64,000 nucleotides of DNA from Candidatus Epulonipiscium fishelsonii. Lineage in GTDB: Bacteria; Bacillota; Clostridia; Lachnospirales; Cellulosilyticaceae. Under the pieces are notes generated by a model, which saw only the letters and a list, made by a program, of their open reading frames with translations, was not told the DNA's origin and made no database searches. The stretch is taken from assembly GCA_001983455.1 (NCBI GenBank), contig LJDB01000050.1, forward strand, positions 1 to 64,000, given 5' to 3'. The number at the start of each line of letters is the position of its first letter. Position 1 is the stretch's first letter. This document shows positions 25,394 to 34,739 of this stretch, in pieces. A program made the translations under genes and the position numbers.

Positions 25394-26287
25394 ATGCTTA
25401 GAGAAATTAAAAAATATAGATGGATGTATTTTTTGCTAATTCCAGGAATTATTTTCTTTTTTGTTTTTAAGTATATTCCTATGTATGGGCTAAAAATTGC
25501 TTTTTTAGATTATAACCAATATGCCCCTGATAAAAGTACATTTGTTGGGTTTGCACATTTTATTGAATTATTTCAAAAAGATGCATTTCTTGATGTATTA
25601 CAAAACACTATTATAATCAGCTTGCTGAAATTAATTATTGGGTTTCCAATACCAATTATTTTGGCACTAATGCTAAATGAAATAAGCAACTTATTGTTTA
25701 AAAAAGTATCACAAACTTTACTATACTTACCACACTTTATTTCTTGGGTTATTATGGCTGGAATTATAGGAGCCTTACTTGATCCAACAAATGGAGCTAT
25801 TACCCAGTGGTTGCAGGCTCTTACTGGAGAGAAGATAATGGTTATGACTGACCCAGACTATTTTGTACCTATGCTTGTAATTTCTGATATTTACAAAGGA
25901 ATGGGATGGGGAACAATTATATATTTTGCTGCAATTAGTGGGGTAGATGCAGAACTTTATGAAGCAGCGTGGATTGATGGTGCTGGAAGATTTAAGCAAG
26001 TAATGAATATTACACTACCTTCAATTATGCCAACCATTGTTATTGTCTTTATTTTAAACTGTGGAAACATTCTTAATGCAGGATTTGATCAGATATTTAT
26101 GATGTATTCCACGTTTGTATACGATGTTGCTGATATTATTGATACTTATGTTTATAGAATGGGGATTGTAAATAGCGATTATGCATTTAGTACAGCAGCA
26201 GGTATGTTTAAGTCAGTGGTAGCACTTATTATGATTACGGTTGTCAACGAAGTTGCTAAGAAATTAGGAAATGAAGGACTATGGTAG
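25394..26287 (+). CDS. Sugar ABC transporter permease, LplB type
   Basis: A 297-residue permease with six membrane segments. The EAA loop EAAWIDGAGRFKQVMNITLP near residue 200 contacts the ATPase. The N-terminal region (YRWMYFLLIPGIIFFFVFKYIPMYG) is typical of the LplB/YteP group, which imports oligosaccharides such as rhamnogalacturonan or other polysaccharide fragments. I start at ATG 25394, which follows AAGGAGGG, not the upstream TTG. It is first in a permease-permease-binding-protein operon. No ATPase gene is present, as usual for this group, which shares MsmX-like ATPases. Confidence 0.92.
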   Translation: MLREIKKYRWMYFLLIPGIIFFFVFKYIPMYGLKIAFLDYNQYAPDKSTFVGFAHFIELFQKDAFLDVLQNTIIISLLKLIIGFPIPIILALMLNEISNLLFKKVSQTLLYLPHFISWVIMAGIIGALLDPTNGAITQWLQALTGEKIMVMTDPDYFVPMLVISDIYKGMGWGTIIYFAAISGVDAELYEAAWIDGAGRFKQVMNITLPSIMPTIVIVFILNCGNILNAGFDQIFMMYSTFVYDVADIIDTYVYRMGIVNSDYAFSTAAGMFKSVVALIMITVVNEVAKKLGNEGLW

Positions 26288-26302
26288 GAATGGAGGTAAA
26301 GT

Positions 26303-27193
26303 ATGGCTAATAACAAAATAAAACAAAGTACAGGTGAAAAAGTATTTACAGTATTTAATTATATGTTTTTTATAATTTTATCACTAGTTATGATTTATCC
26401 ATTTTGGCATGTAGTAATGAGCTCTTTAAGTTCTGCAGATGCAGCAATGCAAGGAGGAATATTTTTATGGCCACGTGAATTTACGATAGATACATATGAA
26501 CAAGTGTTCAAAAATCGTTCTATTTTCACAGGATATGTGACAACACTAATGGTAACTGTTGTAGGAACAGTTTTAGGAACGTTCTTTACAGCAACAACAG
26601 CATATGCACTATCAAAAAAAGAAATGCCATTTAGTGGAATTTTTCTTTTCCTAGTAGTATTTACAATGCTTTTTAGTGGTGGAATGATACCTAACTATTT
26701 ATTAATAAAAGATTTAGGCTTAATTAACAATAGATGGTCACTTATTTTACCAGGATTAATTAGTGCATATAACGTTATTATAATGAAAAGTTATTTTCAA
26801 AGCATCCCATCCAGTTTAGAGGAATCTGCTAAGATAGATGGTGCAAACGAAGTTATTATATTCTTAAAAATTATTCTGCCACTTTCTAAGGCAACAGTGG
26901 CAACTATTGCGTTGTTTATGGCTGTTGGATATTGGAATGATTATTTTAGTACAGTGCTTTATATTAATGACCAAGATAAATGGGCACTGCAGGCAGTTTT
27001 ACGCTATATGTTAACAAACACAAATCAAGCTATGCAAAATGCTGGAGTTAGTGTGGTAGCAGCAACAAATGTCACTGCAACGACTATAAAATCAGCATCA
27101 ATAGTAGTGGCTACTGTACCCATTTTGATCGTGTATCCTTTTGTACAAAAGTATTTTGTTAAGGGAGTCATGATTGGTGGAGTTAAAGGATAA
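26303..27193 (+). CDS. Sugar ABC transporter permease, LplC/YtcP type
   Basis: This 296-residue second permease has six membrane segments and the EAA loop EESAKIDGANEVIIFLKIILP near residue 180. Family features include YPFWHVVMSSLSSADA at the start and the C-terminal YPFVQKYFVKGVMIGGVKG. It lies 15 bp after the first permease with GGAGG before the ATG. It forms the heterodimeric membrane channel with its neighbour. Confidence 0.92.
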   Translation: MANNKIKQSTGEKVFTVFNYMFFIILSLVMIYPFWHVVMSSLSSADAAMQGGIFLWPREFTIDTYEQVFKNRSIFTGYVTTLMVTVVGTVLGTFFTATTAYALSKKEMPFSGIFLFLVVFTMLFSGGMIPNYLLIKDLGLINNRWSLILPGLISAYNVIIMKSYFQSIPSSLEESAKIDGANEVIIFLKIILPLSKATVATIALFMAVGYWNDYFSTVLYINDQDKWALQAVLRYMLTNTNQAMQNAGVSVVAATNVTATTIKSASIVVATVPILIVYPFVQKYFVKGVMIGGVKG

Positions 27194-27224
27194 ATTAATT
27201 TTTATATTTAGGGGGATTTAGATT

Positions 27225-28865
27225 ATGAATAAAAAATTTGCTTTAGTACTAGCAGGAATTATGTCTTTATCAGTATTTGCAGGATGTTCATCAAGTTCAG
27301 ATGAAGCTTCCACACCAGCAACACCAGAGGAAAAAGTAGCTCAGCAACAAGAGGTTATTGATGCACCACCAATTGACGTTCTAAACCAAGAGGAAAAAAT
27401 GTCTATGTCAATTGTAACAATGCAAGGGCATGCACAGCCAGATAGCAAAACAGAACAATGGCTTGAGGAACGTTATAATCTTGATATAGACATAGTTGTT
27501 CTTCCAGGATGGTCTGATGGAGTTGCTAAAGTAGGGCTTCTTATGGCGGATGCAGAGCAACGACCAGATATTGTATGGTGGTGGGGAATGGACCAAGATT
27601 TCCAAAAATGGATTGAAGCAGGAATTGTTGTTGATGTAGCTCCATATGCTGAGAAATATACAGTTATGAAAGACTACTATAATAAACAAAATCCTGAAAC
27701 TTGGTTTTTTGCAAGCCAAGACGATGGTTCAATGTACCGTATTCCTGGTGACGTTGGAGAACCTAGTTCAGAAACTTTAATGATCCGTAAAGACTGGCTT
27801 GATAACCTAGGATTACCAATTCCTACTACTCTTGATGAGTTAAATGATGTGCTTTATGCATTTACATTTGATGACCCTGATGGAAATGGCGTTGATGATA
27901 CATTTGGACTTGGTGGAGATGGTTATGATATCCGTTCGTTCTGGCCATGGATACAAGGTTCTGGTGATGGATATGGCGATGGAACAGGTGAAGGGTATTT
28001 CTGGATTGACAATGATGGCGAGTTTATCTATGCTTTAACTTCAGATGATGCAAAAATCTGGATAGAACGTATTTCTAAACTATATGCAGATGGTGTAATT
28101 ACTACAAATATTATTACAGATACGGATAGATTTGAAGAGATTGCTAAAGGTGGATTTGGTGTATTCCATGGATGGATTAACCATAATAATCCAAATGATA
28201 CTTCTATGCGTTCTTTCTATGCATCAAATCTTGATGCCCAGTGGATTCCAATTGATATGGTTGCAGGAGATAACGGAAATCCTCAATATCGCCCAGCTCC
28301 TGCTGCAGCATGGTGTTACTTTGCAATTACTGATGCTTGTGAAGATCCAGAAAGAGCATATGCACTTTGGGATGATGTGTCAAAACCAGAAAACTATGTT
28401 CAAAAACGCTTTGGAATTGAAGGAGAAGATTGGATCAAAAATGAAGATGGCACGTATGAACTTATTGTAAACGAAAATCCAAATAGAAATGAAGAAGAAA
28501 ATATTGGTATTGCATTGTTTAAAGATTTGTTTGCAAGAAAAGATGAATATAACATTGAAAACATTGCAACTACTTCTGATTTATACAAAAAAGCTTTAGA
28601 TGGCTCTCAAGATATAAGAGTTCACAAAGTACAACATAAAGATATTTCAAAATACCCAGTGTGGCTTGATAAGTCAGTTGATTTAACAGATACTGCTCTT
28701 GAATATATGTGGGCATTTATAGCTGGAACAAAATCTATGGATGAGTGGGACCAATATATTGAAGAAATGAATTCGCTTGGTTTAGCAGAAGTTCTTGAGG
28801 AACTTTCAACAGTTTATCCTGAGCAACAAGCAGCTTATGAGAAATACCTTTCAACACTAGAGTAA
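27225..28865 (+). CDS. Sugar ABC transporter binding lipoprotein, LplA type
   Basis: This 546-residue extracellular solute-binding lipoprotein has the lipobox VFAGC, with cysteine at residue 21. Its length and motifs fit the LplA/YtcQ group: KTEQWLEERYNLDIDIVVLPG, LLMADAEQRPDIVWWWG, LMIRKDWLDNLGLPIPTTLDEL and DPDGNGVDDTFGL, an EF-hand-like calcium loop. GGGGG precedes the ATG. It delivers an oligosaccharide to the two permeases upstream. No glycoside hydrolase lies alongside, so the substrate is not evident. Confidence 0.93.
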   Translation: MNKKFALVLAGIMSLSVFAGCSSSSDEASTPATPEEKVAQQQEVIDAPPIDVLNQEEKMSMSIVTMQGHAQPDSKTEQWLEERYNLDIDIVVLPGWSDGVAKVGLLMADAEQRPDIVWWWGMDQDFQKWIEAGIVVDVAPYAEKYTVMKDYYNKQNPETWFFASQDDGSMYRIPGDVGEPSSETLMIRKDWLDNLGLPIPTTLDELNDVLYAFTFDDPDGNGVDDTFGLGGDGYDIRSFWPWIQGSGDGYGDGTGEGYFWIDNDGEFIYALTSDDAKIWIERISKLYADGVITTNIITDTDRFEEIAKGGFGVFHGWINHNNPNDTSMRSFYASNLDAQWIPIDMVAGDNGNPQYRPAPAAAWCYFAITDACEDPERAYALWDDVSKPENYVQKRFGIEGEDWIKNEDGTYELIVNENPNRNEEENIGIALFKDLFARKDEYNIENIATTSDLYKKALDGSQDIRVHKVQHKDISKYPVWLDKSVDLTDTALEYMWAFIAGTKSMDEWDQYIEEMNSLGLAEVLEELSTVYPEQQAAYEKYLSTLE

Positions 28866-28876
28866 TATTATGTGAG

Positions 28877-28903
28877 GGAGCACTAGGGAGTGCTCCTTTT
28901 TCC
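28877..28903 (+). terminator. Terminator of the LplBCA-type operon
   Basis: GGAGCACT (28877-28884) pairs perfectly with AGTGCTCC (28889-28896), followed by a T run. Confidence 0.85.
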
Positions 28904-28914
28904 TATTTTATAAT

Positions 28915-30333
28915 TTATGATAACGGATTTAAATCTGTTATTTGACCTTGCTTATAAAGTGCAATCATGGCATTTACAGCTTGCTCTGCAGTTGGATAAG
29001 CTGGGATACCATTTTCACGTAATTTCAATATAGCTTCGTGGCATTCTTTTCCGCCTTGGCACTCCATAATAAATGGTTTTCCAAGATGTTTATACGTTTT
29101 CCAAAGTTCAATAGCAACATCAGTAACCGCTGGAACATTTGTAACTGCTGTTGGGCATATTGAACCAAGCAACCCATGAACATTTGGATCTCTCATAGCT
29201 TGAGTAAATGCTCCTTTATATTGAGTTGGTGATGCTGTTCCAGAAATATCAACAGGATTAAGAGGAGAACCAAACATTGGCATATAAGCTTTTATTCTTT
29301 GAGATAAGCCTTCTGAAATTTCTTTTAATTCATGTAGAGGCACGCCACATCTTTCAAAATGGTCACAACTTAACAGTCCTGAGCCTCCTCCATTTGTTAT
29401 CATTACAATGTTATCGCCTTTTAATTTTGGCATAAGTCCAAGTGCTAATGAAACATCTAAAAATTCTTGCCAAGTAGTGGCACGAATTACGCCAGCTTCT
29501 TTAAACAAATCATCATAAAATGCATCGTTGGTGCCTGTGTTTTCAGATGCAGTATGTGCAAAAGCTGCTTTTTCACCAATTTTTGAACCTCCAACTTTAA
29601 TTGTAACAATTGGTTTTTGAACTTTTTTACAGCTATCCAAAAATGCTTCTGGACAGTCTAGTCCTTCAATATATAAAGATATACATTTTGTATGTTCATC
29701 TTTATTTGCATATTCAATAAACTCACAAAAATCTACGTCTGCTTTATTTCCAAGACCTACAAAAAAACTCATTCCAAATTTATCTTTTTGAGAAGTTCCA
29801 AGAGCTGCAAGTAAATTTGCCCCTGATTGAGATATCATAGCTACTGGTCCTTTAATAGGTAGATACGGAATAAATCCACAATTGAAGTTTAAATATGGGC
29901 TTCCCATACCAACAAGGTTTGGTCCAATTAAAGGTAGTTCATTGTCACGACAATATTGAGTAAGTTGATTTTGCAAGTCACCACGTCCTATTTCTTTAAA
30001 AGCACTAGTTGCAATAACTACTATTTTAACTTTTTTTGCAACACAATCTTCTAAAACGGATTTTACTATATGGGCAGGTACTGCCACAAAAACTAGGTCT
30101 ACATCATCTTCAATATGTTTAACGGTAGGGTACGCTTTTAATCCAAAAACTTTATCCGCTCTTGGGTTTACAGGATAGATTTTTCCTTGATATCCCCAAT
30201 TGTAAAGTCCTTCAATAACTTTATAGCCAACTTTTGTAGAATATCTGCTTGCACCAACCACTGCAATTGATCTAGGGCTAAGTGCATATTTTAAATTGTC
30301 AACCACATAATCACGTGCTTTTGAAATTACCAT
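28915..30333 (-). CDS. NDP-forming acyl-CoA synthetase, alpha-type subunit
   Basis: This 472-residue protein matches the alpha half of ADP-forming acetate/acyl-CoA ligases. A CoA-binding Rossmann domain comes first (SIAVVGASRYSTKVGYKVIE, residues 22-41). Two succinyl-CoA-ligase-like domains follow, with GPVAMISQSGANL (162-174) and the phosphohistidine site in AFAHTASENTG (H260). The ATP-grasp beta half is missing and is not adjacent, so a separate subunit is needed for full activity. It lies 4 bp after the tandem Lrp-like gene. Its last eight codons (ITDLNPLS) are formed by a copy of the dispersed palindrome, so the C-terminus may have been rewritten by that insertion. Confidence 0.88.
   Translation of the reverse strand: MVISKARDYVVDNLKYALSPRSIAVVGASRYSTKVGYKVIEGLYNWGYQGKIYPVNPRADKVFGLKAYPTVKHIEDDVDLVFVAVPAHIVKSVLEDCVAKKVKIVVIATSAFKEIGRGDLQNQLTQYCRDNELPLIGPNLVGMGSPYLNFNCGFIPYLPIKGPVAMISQSGANLLAALGTSQKDKFGMSFFVGLGNKADVDFCEFIEYANKDEHTKCISLYIEGLDCPEAFLDSCKKVQKPIVTIKVGGSKIGEKAAFAHTASENTGTNDAFYDDLFKEAGVIRATTWQEFLDVSLALGLMPKLKGDNIVMITNGGGSGLLSCDHFERCGVPLHELKEISEGLSQRIKAYMPMFGSPLNPVDISGTASPTQYKGAFTQAMRDPNVHGLLGSICPTAVTNVPAVTDVAIELWKTYKHLGKPFIMECQGGKECHEAILKLRENGIPAYPTAEQAVNAMIALYKQGQITDLNPLS
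28920..28941. repeat. Dispersed palindrome, copy 3 (centre deleted)
   Basis: ATAACGGATTTA and AAATCTGTTAT are fused into a 22-bp near-palindrome without the usual 13-nt centre. It lies inside the 3' end of the acyl-CoA synthetase gene and encodes its last residues. Confidence 0.65.
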
Positions 30334-30337
30334 AATA

Positions 30338-31549
30338 TTACTCCTCCTCTATGCTCACTTTGCAACATTTATAATCTGGTGCAGTTCTGTCTTGCAAGAA
30401 ATCATCTGTAAATACACATTCTTCCCAAAATCCATTTTGTTCATCTAATCGTGCAACCCAACGGCGAAATTGTCTTTTGGAGCTTGCTTCTTTGATGTCT
30501 TCAATTTCAGCTATGCTTTCAAGATCTATTTTAAGTTTTTCAACGTCACATAGTTCTTCAAATGCACATAACATAATATCATAGAAAGAATCAGAAAATT
30601 CCCATATATCACAGTAATTGTCGTTATAGGAAAGCATGTCTACAATTTGTGCTTTTCTATAGCAAGGAACGTTTTGGAATAACCTTACTAGATACATTTT
30701 TTTAGTTAGTCCTAACTTCATGTAATTTACAAAAATCATAGGTACTATAAATCTTCTATTATCACAAATTTCACTAAAATCTTTTTTCATCTGGTCTGCA
30801 TCTAATCCGGAAAGATTTGCTAAAACATCATAATCCAGCATATCTGATACACTAGTGGTTCCATTAATCGCTTTTATAATATTTAGATCAGTAGCATCCA
30901 GCTTGTCTTGAATATTCACTAGTTTATCAAGTTGTTCTTGTGGCCAAATAAATTTTCTATACCCATCTCCAGGAGCGTCCCACATATTTACGTTTGATTC
31001 ACGAACATCCCTACGAATTGGACAAAGATGCACATATTCCACTTCTTTCATATTTTTAAATGGACCAATAACATCTGTTAATAAGTTATCTAAAACTCTC
31101 ATATGGTTACCATTAAAATAGTCAAAATCTCCTTCAGCTTCATACCCAGTACAAATATCATCTTTGTTTTGGAACCAATTTGATAGTTTTTCCTTAACAC
31201 TTGGATCTGTACCTTCTTTAAATTTTACAACCCAATAGTAAAGTCCCCAGCCATAAACTGCAACAGCAGGATTCATAACAAACATTATAAGATGTTCATC
31301 ATACATACGTTTCAGTCTTTTCTTAGCTTCATCTGTAGAGATACCAACTTCTTCAGAGATATATTTTAAGTTAAATACCGCTGGATATGTTTGATAAAAT
31401 GATTTAGCCACATTATAAGCACTAAATTCTTTGCTATCTAATCCCACAACTCCAGGCTCACTAAAACCTATTCCTCTTGGTGCAAAAAAGTAATCTTTCA
31501 TCCATGCTTGATGTTCATCAGAACCTAATAAATATTGTTTGTCTGACAT
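30338..31549 (-). CDS. Tandem Lrp/AsnC-like two-domain protein
   Basis: A 403-residue protein in which I see two copies of a winged-helix plus ligand-domain layout. The first helix-turn-helix is around VFNLKYISEEVGISTDEAKKRLKRMYDEHLI (residues 59-89) with an Lrp-like beta-sheet domain after it (GWGLYYWVVKF). The second is around LDATDLNIIKAINGTTSVSDML, with MKLGLTKKMYLVRLF following. This resembles a fused Lrp pair, as in siroheme decarboxylase AhbA/B and some regulators. The role is unknown. It is translated 4 bp ahead of the acyl-CoA synthetase, so it may regulate or accompany it. Confidence 0.55.
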   Translation of the reverse strand: MSDKQYLLGSDEHQAWMKDYFFAPRGIGFSEPGVVGLDSKEFSAYNVAKSFYQTYPAVFNLKYISEEVGISTDEAKKRLKRMYDEHLIMFVMNPAVAVYGWGLYYWVVKFKEGTDPSVKEKLSNWFQNKDDICTGYEAEGDFDYFNGNHMRVLDNLLTDVIGPFKNMKEVEYVHLCPIRRDVRESNVNMWDAPGDGYRKFIWPQEQLDKLVNIQDKLDATDLNIIKAINGTTSVSDMLDYDVLANLSGLDADQMKKDFSEICDNRRFIVPMIFVNYMKLGLTKKMYLVRLFQNVPCYRKAQIVDMLSYNDNYCDIWEFSDSFYDIMLCAFEELCDVEKLKIDLESIAEIEDIKEASSKRQFRRWVARLDEQNGFWEECVFTDDFLQDRTAPDYKCCKVSIEEE

Positions 31550-31716
31550 AAAAAAACTCCTTTCAATTGTGTATAATTAAGACTTCACAATTATTGTACT
31601 ATTAAGAATATAAACAAGTCAATAATATTTCTGTAGCATTGTTTGCTTCTAGACGAAAAAAGAGACTGAATTATTTATCAGTCCGTTAAGTGGTTTTATT
31701 GGGTTTCGTTAAATGT

Positions 31717-32433
31717 TTATATTTTCTTTAGTAATAAATGGTTAAAATACGCAATTTTAATAAATTCTTCTCTTTCTAGTAAAACATTTTCGATCCAAAA
31801 CATATTATCAAGCCAATTTTCTGACTGCTGAATTTGTGCATCGTGTAGGCTGGCAATTGCACGTACTCCATAAGTTTCTGCAAGTGATACTTTATTTTTA
31901 CTCCATTTCAATAAATCGTCATTTCGATAATATTTAATATTTCCAAATGCACTAGAATAAGAAGGTTCTCCTTTGAGTAAGTTAGCCACTTCAACCATAT
32001 CATAATCTTGCACAATTGCTTGGACAATTCTCCCTGTTCTATTATGCCTCACAACAGAAAGAGTCCCATCTTTTTTTAAGACCCTAATTAATTCACTAAG
32101 AATTTGAGTTTGTTCTGAAACAAATTCAAGTACCAAATGGCAAATTACTAGATCAAATGTTTCGTCCGCAACATCTTTAAGTTCTGATAATCCTCCCTGA
32201 ATTTGTTTATAGTGATATTCTTTCTCCGATGCTTCTATCATTGTTGGATCAAGTTCAATAGCTGTAACATCATTATTCTTAGCTAAATGATTTGAAGTAA
32301 ACCCAAAACCACTTCCAAAATCTAAAATCTTTTTGTTTTGTATATTTCCTAGTTGCTTCCATACAGTTTGATAAAATAGTTTACCTAGTGGTGAAACTGT
32401 ATAATCATAATATAACTTCATATTCTCATCCAT
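31717..32433 (-). CDS. Class I SAM-dependent methyltransferase
   Basis: This 238-residue Rossmann-fold methyltransferase has motif I ILDFGSGFGFTSNHLA at about residues 37-52, the acidic residue after strand 2 in VTAIELDPTMIEAS, and FDLVICHLVLEFV (motif II) followed by ELIRVLKKDGTLSVVRHN. Its substrate cannot be inferred; the pattern is that of small-molecule methyltransferases related to UbiE. ACGGAGG precedes the ATG. It is flanked by unrelated genes. Confidence 0.88.
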   Translation of the reverse strand: MDENMKLYYDYTVSPLGKLFYQTVWKQLGNIQNKKILDFGSGFGFTSNHLAKNNDVTAIELDPTMIEASEKEYHYKQIQGGLSELKDVADETFDLVICHLVLEFVSEQTQILSELIRVLKKDGTLSVVRHNRTGRIVQAIVQDYDMVEVANLLKGEPSYSSAFGNIKYYRNDDLLKWSKNKVSLAETYGVRAIASLHDAQIQQSENWLDNMFWIENVLLEREEFIKIAYFNHLLLKKI

Positions 32434-32760
32434 ATTTTACCTCCGTTTTATAAAAATATACAAAGTGAATTATAACACAAATATCTGGTGATGAAAATAT
32501 TAAAAAATATTTCCTGTTACTTTATGTATAATTTGTGTGGATAAATAGTATTCGCTTCCTATCATTAGTGCAGATATGAGAACACATTATACTGCCTATT
32601 TTTTCAATTATCTAAAGTATAGTACTATACTTTAGATAATGATTGTGGATTATATAAAGATATACAAATATTGTAGATATTACAACAAAGTCTAAAAGCC
32701 TAGTGCATACCATATAGATATAAAGTAATGTTATGTCTAATATTTTAAAGAGGGTGCAAA
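32434..32760. promoter_or_regulatory. Divergent region between the methyltransferase and MATE genes
   Basis: A 327-bp gap without a gene. Its one strong feature is the 34-bp perfect palindrome at 32607-32640. No CRISPR repeats or RNA gene are seen. Confidence 0.5.
32607..32640. promoter_or_regulatory. 34-bp perfect palindrome upstream of the MATE gene
   Basis: The 17-bp arm ATTATCTAAAGTATAGT is followed directly by its exact reverse complement, with no loop. The central AGTATAGTACTATACT suits a dimeric regulator such as a MarR- or TetR-family protein, but none is encoded beside it. It lies 121 bp before the MATE start codon. Confidence 0.6.
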
Positions 32761-34116
32761 ATGAATCAACAAAATGATTTAATCCATGGAAGAATTACCT
32801 CTTCCTTAATAAAGTTTACTATGCCTATACTATTTGCCTTGTTTTTGCAAACAATGTATGGAATGGTAGACCTTCTTATTGTTGGAAATTTTGGAATAGT
32901 AGCAGATGTATCTGGTGTATCCACAGGCAGTCAACTTATGACCTTAATAACATCAATATGTACGGGTCTTGCAACAGGAGCAACTATATTAATTGGCCAA
33001 AAGATCGGGTCTGGAAAAGATAAAGAAGTTCCTGCTATTATACAAGGAACAACGATTATATTTGCAATTGTTTCTATACTTGCAATGGCAGGAATACTAG
33101 TATTCATTGATCAAATAGTACTATGGCTAAATACACCAATGGATGCAATAAATCAAACAACAAGTTATTTATTTATATGTGCAATTGGCATACCGATGAT
33201 ATTTTCTTATAATGTATTGGGGAGTATATTTCGTGGATTAGGAGATTCAAAAACTCCATTAACGGCTGTTGGAATTGCCTGCATTATAAATATATTATTT
33301 GACTTAATTCTTATTGCAGGCTTTGATATGGGTGCATCGGGTGCTGCTATTGCAACAGTGTTCGCTCAAATATTTAGTGTAATAGTTTGTATCATAATAA
33401 TAAAAAAACGTAAAATACTTAATTTTGAAAATTATTCAAAACAGACCTTATATTATGCTAAAGATATACTTAAATTAGGAATACCTGTTGCACTACAAAG
33501 TGGACTAATAAGTATCTCTTTTTTAACGATTACAGTCATAGTCAATCAATTTGGCATAATTTTTTCAGCTTCTGTTGGGCTTGTGGAAAAGCTAACAGGA
33601 ATTATAATGCTAGTGCCTATAGCCTTTATGCAGTCATTATCGGTATTTGTGGCTCAAAACTATGGTGCACAGCAATATGATAGAATAAAAAAAGGATTGA
33701 TAATAAGTTTTAGTATATCTTGTGTTTTTGGAATGATTATGGCGTACATAGGATTTTTCCATGGAGAAATGCTTACCAACATTTTTAGTAATGACAAAGA
33801 AGTGATAGCAGCAGGAGCAATCTATTTAAAAGCCTATGCAATTGACACTTTATTAGTGCCTTGCGTTTTCTGCTTATCAGGATACTTTAATGGTTGTGGA
33901 AAAACTTTTTTCGTTATGATACAAGGGATATTTGGCTCAGTTGTGCTTCGTATACCATTTATACTTTTATTTAGTCTAGTTGAACCTGTATCGCTTTTTA
34001 ACATTGGTCTTGCTATACCCATTTCAACTGCAATACAAATTGTTATTTGTGTAATATATTATTTAAAATCTCCCATGGTTAAATTAGAACCAAATTCACC
34101 ATGTCTTGATATTTAA
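32761..34116 (+). CDS. MATE-family multidrug/metabolite efflux transporter
   Basis: This 451-residue protein has twelve membrane segments arranged as two homologous six-helix halves, as in NorM/DinF-type antiporters. Typical parts are SLIKFTMPILFALFLQTMYGMVDLLIVGNFG at the start, and SIFRGLGDSKTPL, the MATE signature, near residues 153-165. AGAGGG precedes the ATG. It is probably driven by Na+ or H+ and exports drugs or metabolites. A 34-bp palindrome upstream suggests it is regulated. Confidence 0.93.
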   Translation: MNQQNDLIHGRITSSLIKFTMPILFALFLQTMYGMVDLLIVGNFGIVADVSGVSTGSQLMTLITSICTGLATGATILIGQKIGSGKDKEVPAIIQGTTIIFAIVSILAMAGILVFIDQIVLWLNTPMDAINQTTSYLFICAIGIPMIFSYNVLGSIFRGLGDSKTPLTAVGIACIINILFDLILIAGFDMGASGAAIATVFAQIFSVIVCIIIIKKRKILNFENYSKQTLYYAKDILKLGIPVALQSGLISISFLTITVIVNQFGIIFSASVGLVEKLTGIIMLVPIAFMQSLSVFVAQNYGAQQYDRIKKGLIISFSISCVFGMIMAYIGFFHGEMLTNIFSNDKEVIAAGAIYLKAYAIDTLLVPCVFCLSGYFNGCGKTFFVMIQGIFGSVVLRIPFILLFSLVEPVSLFNIGLAIPISTAIQIVICVIYYLKSPMVKLEPNSPCLDI

Positions 34117-34153
34117 AGAAAGGAGAAAAGACCTTTAGTCTTTTCTCCTTTCT
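34117..34153. terminator. Bidirectional terminator between MATE and acetyltransferase genes
   Basis: AGAAAGGAGAAAAGAC and GTCTTTTCTCCTTTCT are a perfect 16-bp stem around CTTTA. It ends two converging transcripts. Confidence 0.85.
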
Positions 34154-34157
34154 AGTT

Positions 34158-34706
34158 TTATAGATTGCGAATAACTTTACATGGATTTCCTACTGCAACA
34201 ACATTATCAGGAATATCTTTTGATACAACACTACCTGCTCCAATAACAACATTTTTGCCTATATTTACTCCTGGGCAAACAATGGTGCCTCCACCAATCC
34301 AAGTATTATCTCCAATTGTTATTGGATATCCCATTTCTAAACCAGAAATTCTTTTCATAGCATCAATTGGGTGAGTTGCGGTATAAAGTTGAACATTTGG
34401 AGCAAACATTACATTTTCACCAATAGTTATAGTGTTAACATCAAGAAATATACAATTATGGTTGGCATAGAAGTTTTTTCCAAGGTTAACATTATATCCA
34501 TAATCAACCCACAATGTCGGGTCAATATTAAAGCTTTCACTAGTTTGAAATAATTCTTGTAAAATTTTTAGACGGCCTTCATAATCAGTAACATCTATTG
34601 TATTAAACTTTTGACAAAGTTTCTTAGCATGAATTCTATCTCTTATTAGTTCAGGATCAGCTGCGTCGTAAGGTTCACCTGCTAACATTTTTTCTTTTTC
34701 AGTCAT
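34158..34706 (-). CDS. maa: Maltose/galactoside O-acetyltransferase family protein
   Basis: A 182-residue left-handed beta-helix acetyltransferase that uses acetyl-CoA. The N-terminal cap MTEKEKMLAGEPYDAADPELIRDRIHAKKLCQKFN is the Mac domain of maltose O-acetyltransferases. Hexapeptide repeats run from about residue 75 to 175 (VNLGKNFYANHNCIF, VMFAPNVQLYTATHPID, WIGGGTIVCPGVNIGKN). The catalytic histidine is the one in YTATHPID. It may detoxify non-metabolised sugars. Confidence 0.92.
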   Translation of the reverse strand: MTEKEKMLAGEPYDAADPELIRDRIHAKKLCQKFNTIDVTDYEGRLKILQELFQTSESFNIDPTLWVDYGYNVNLGKNFYANHNCIFLDVNTITIGENVMFAPNVQLYTATHPIDAMKRISGLEMGYPITIGDNTWIGGGTIVCPGVNIGKNVVIGAGSVVSKDIPDNVVAVGNPCKVIRNL

Positions 34707-34739
34707 ATGTTTGTCTTCTTTCCTTCTATAATTATTAAT

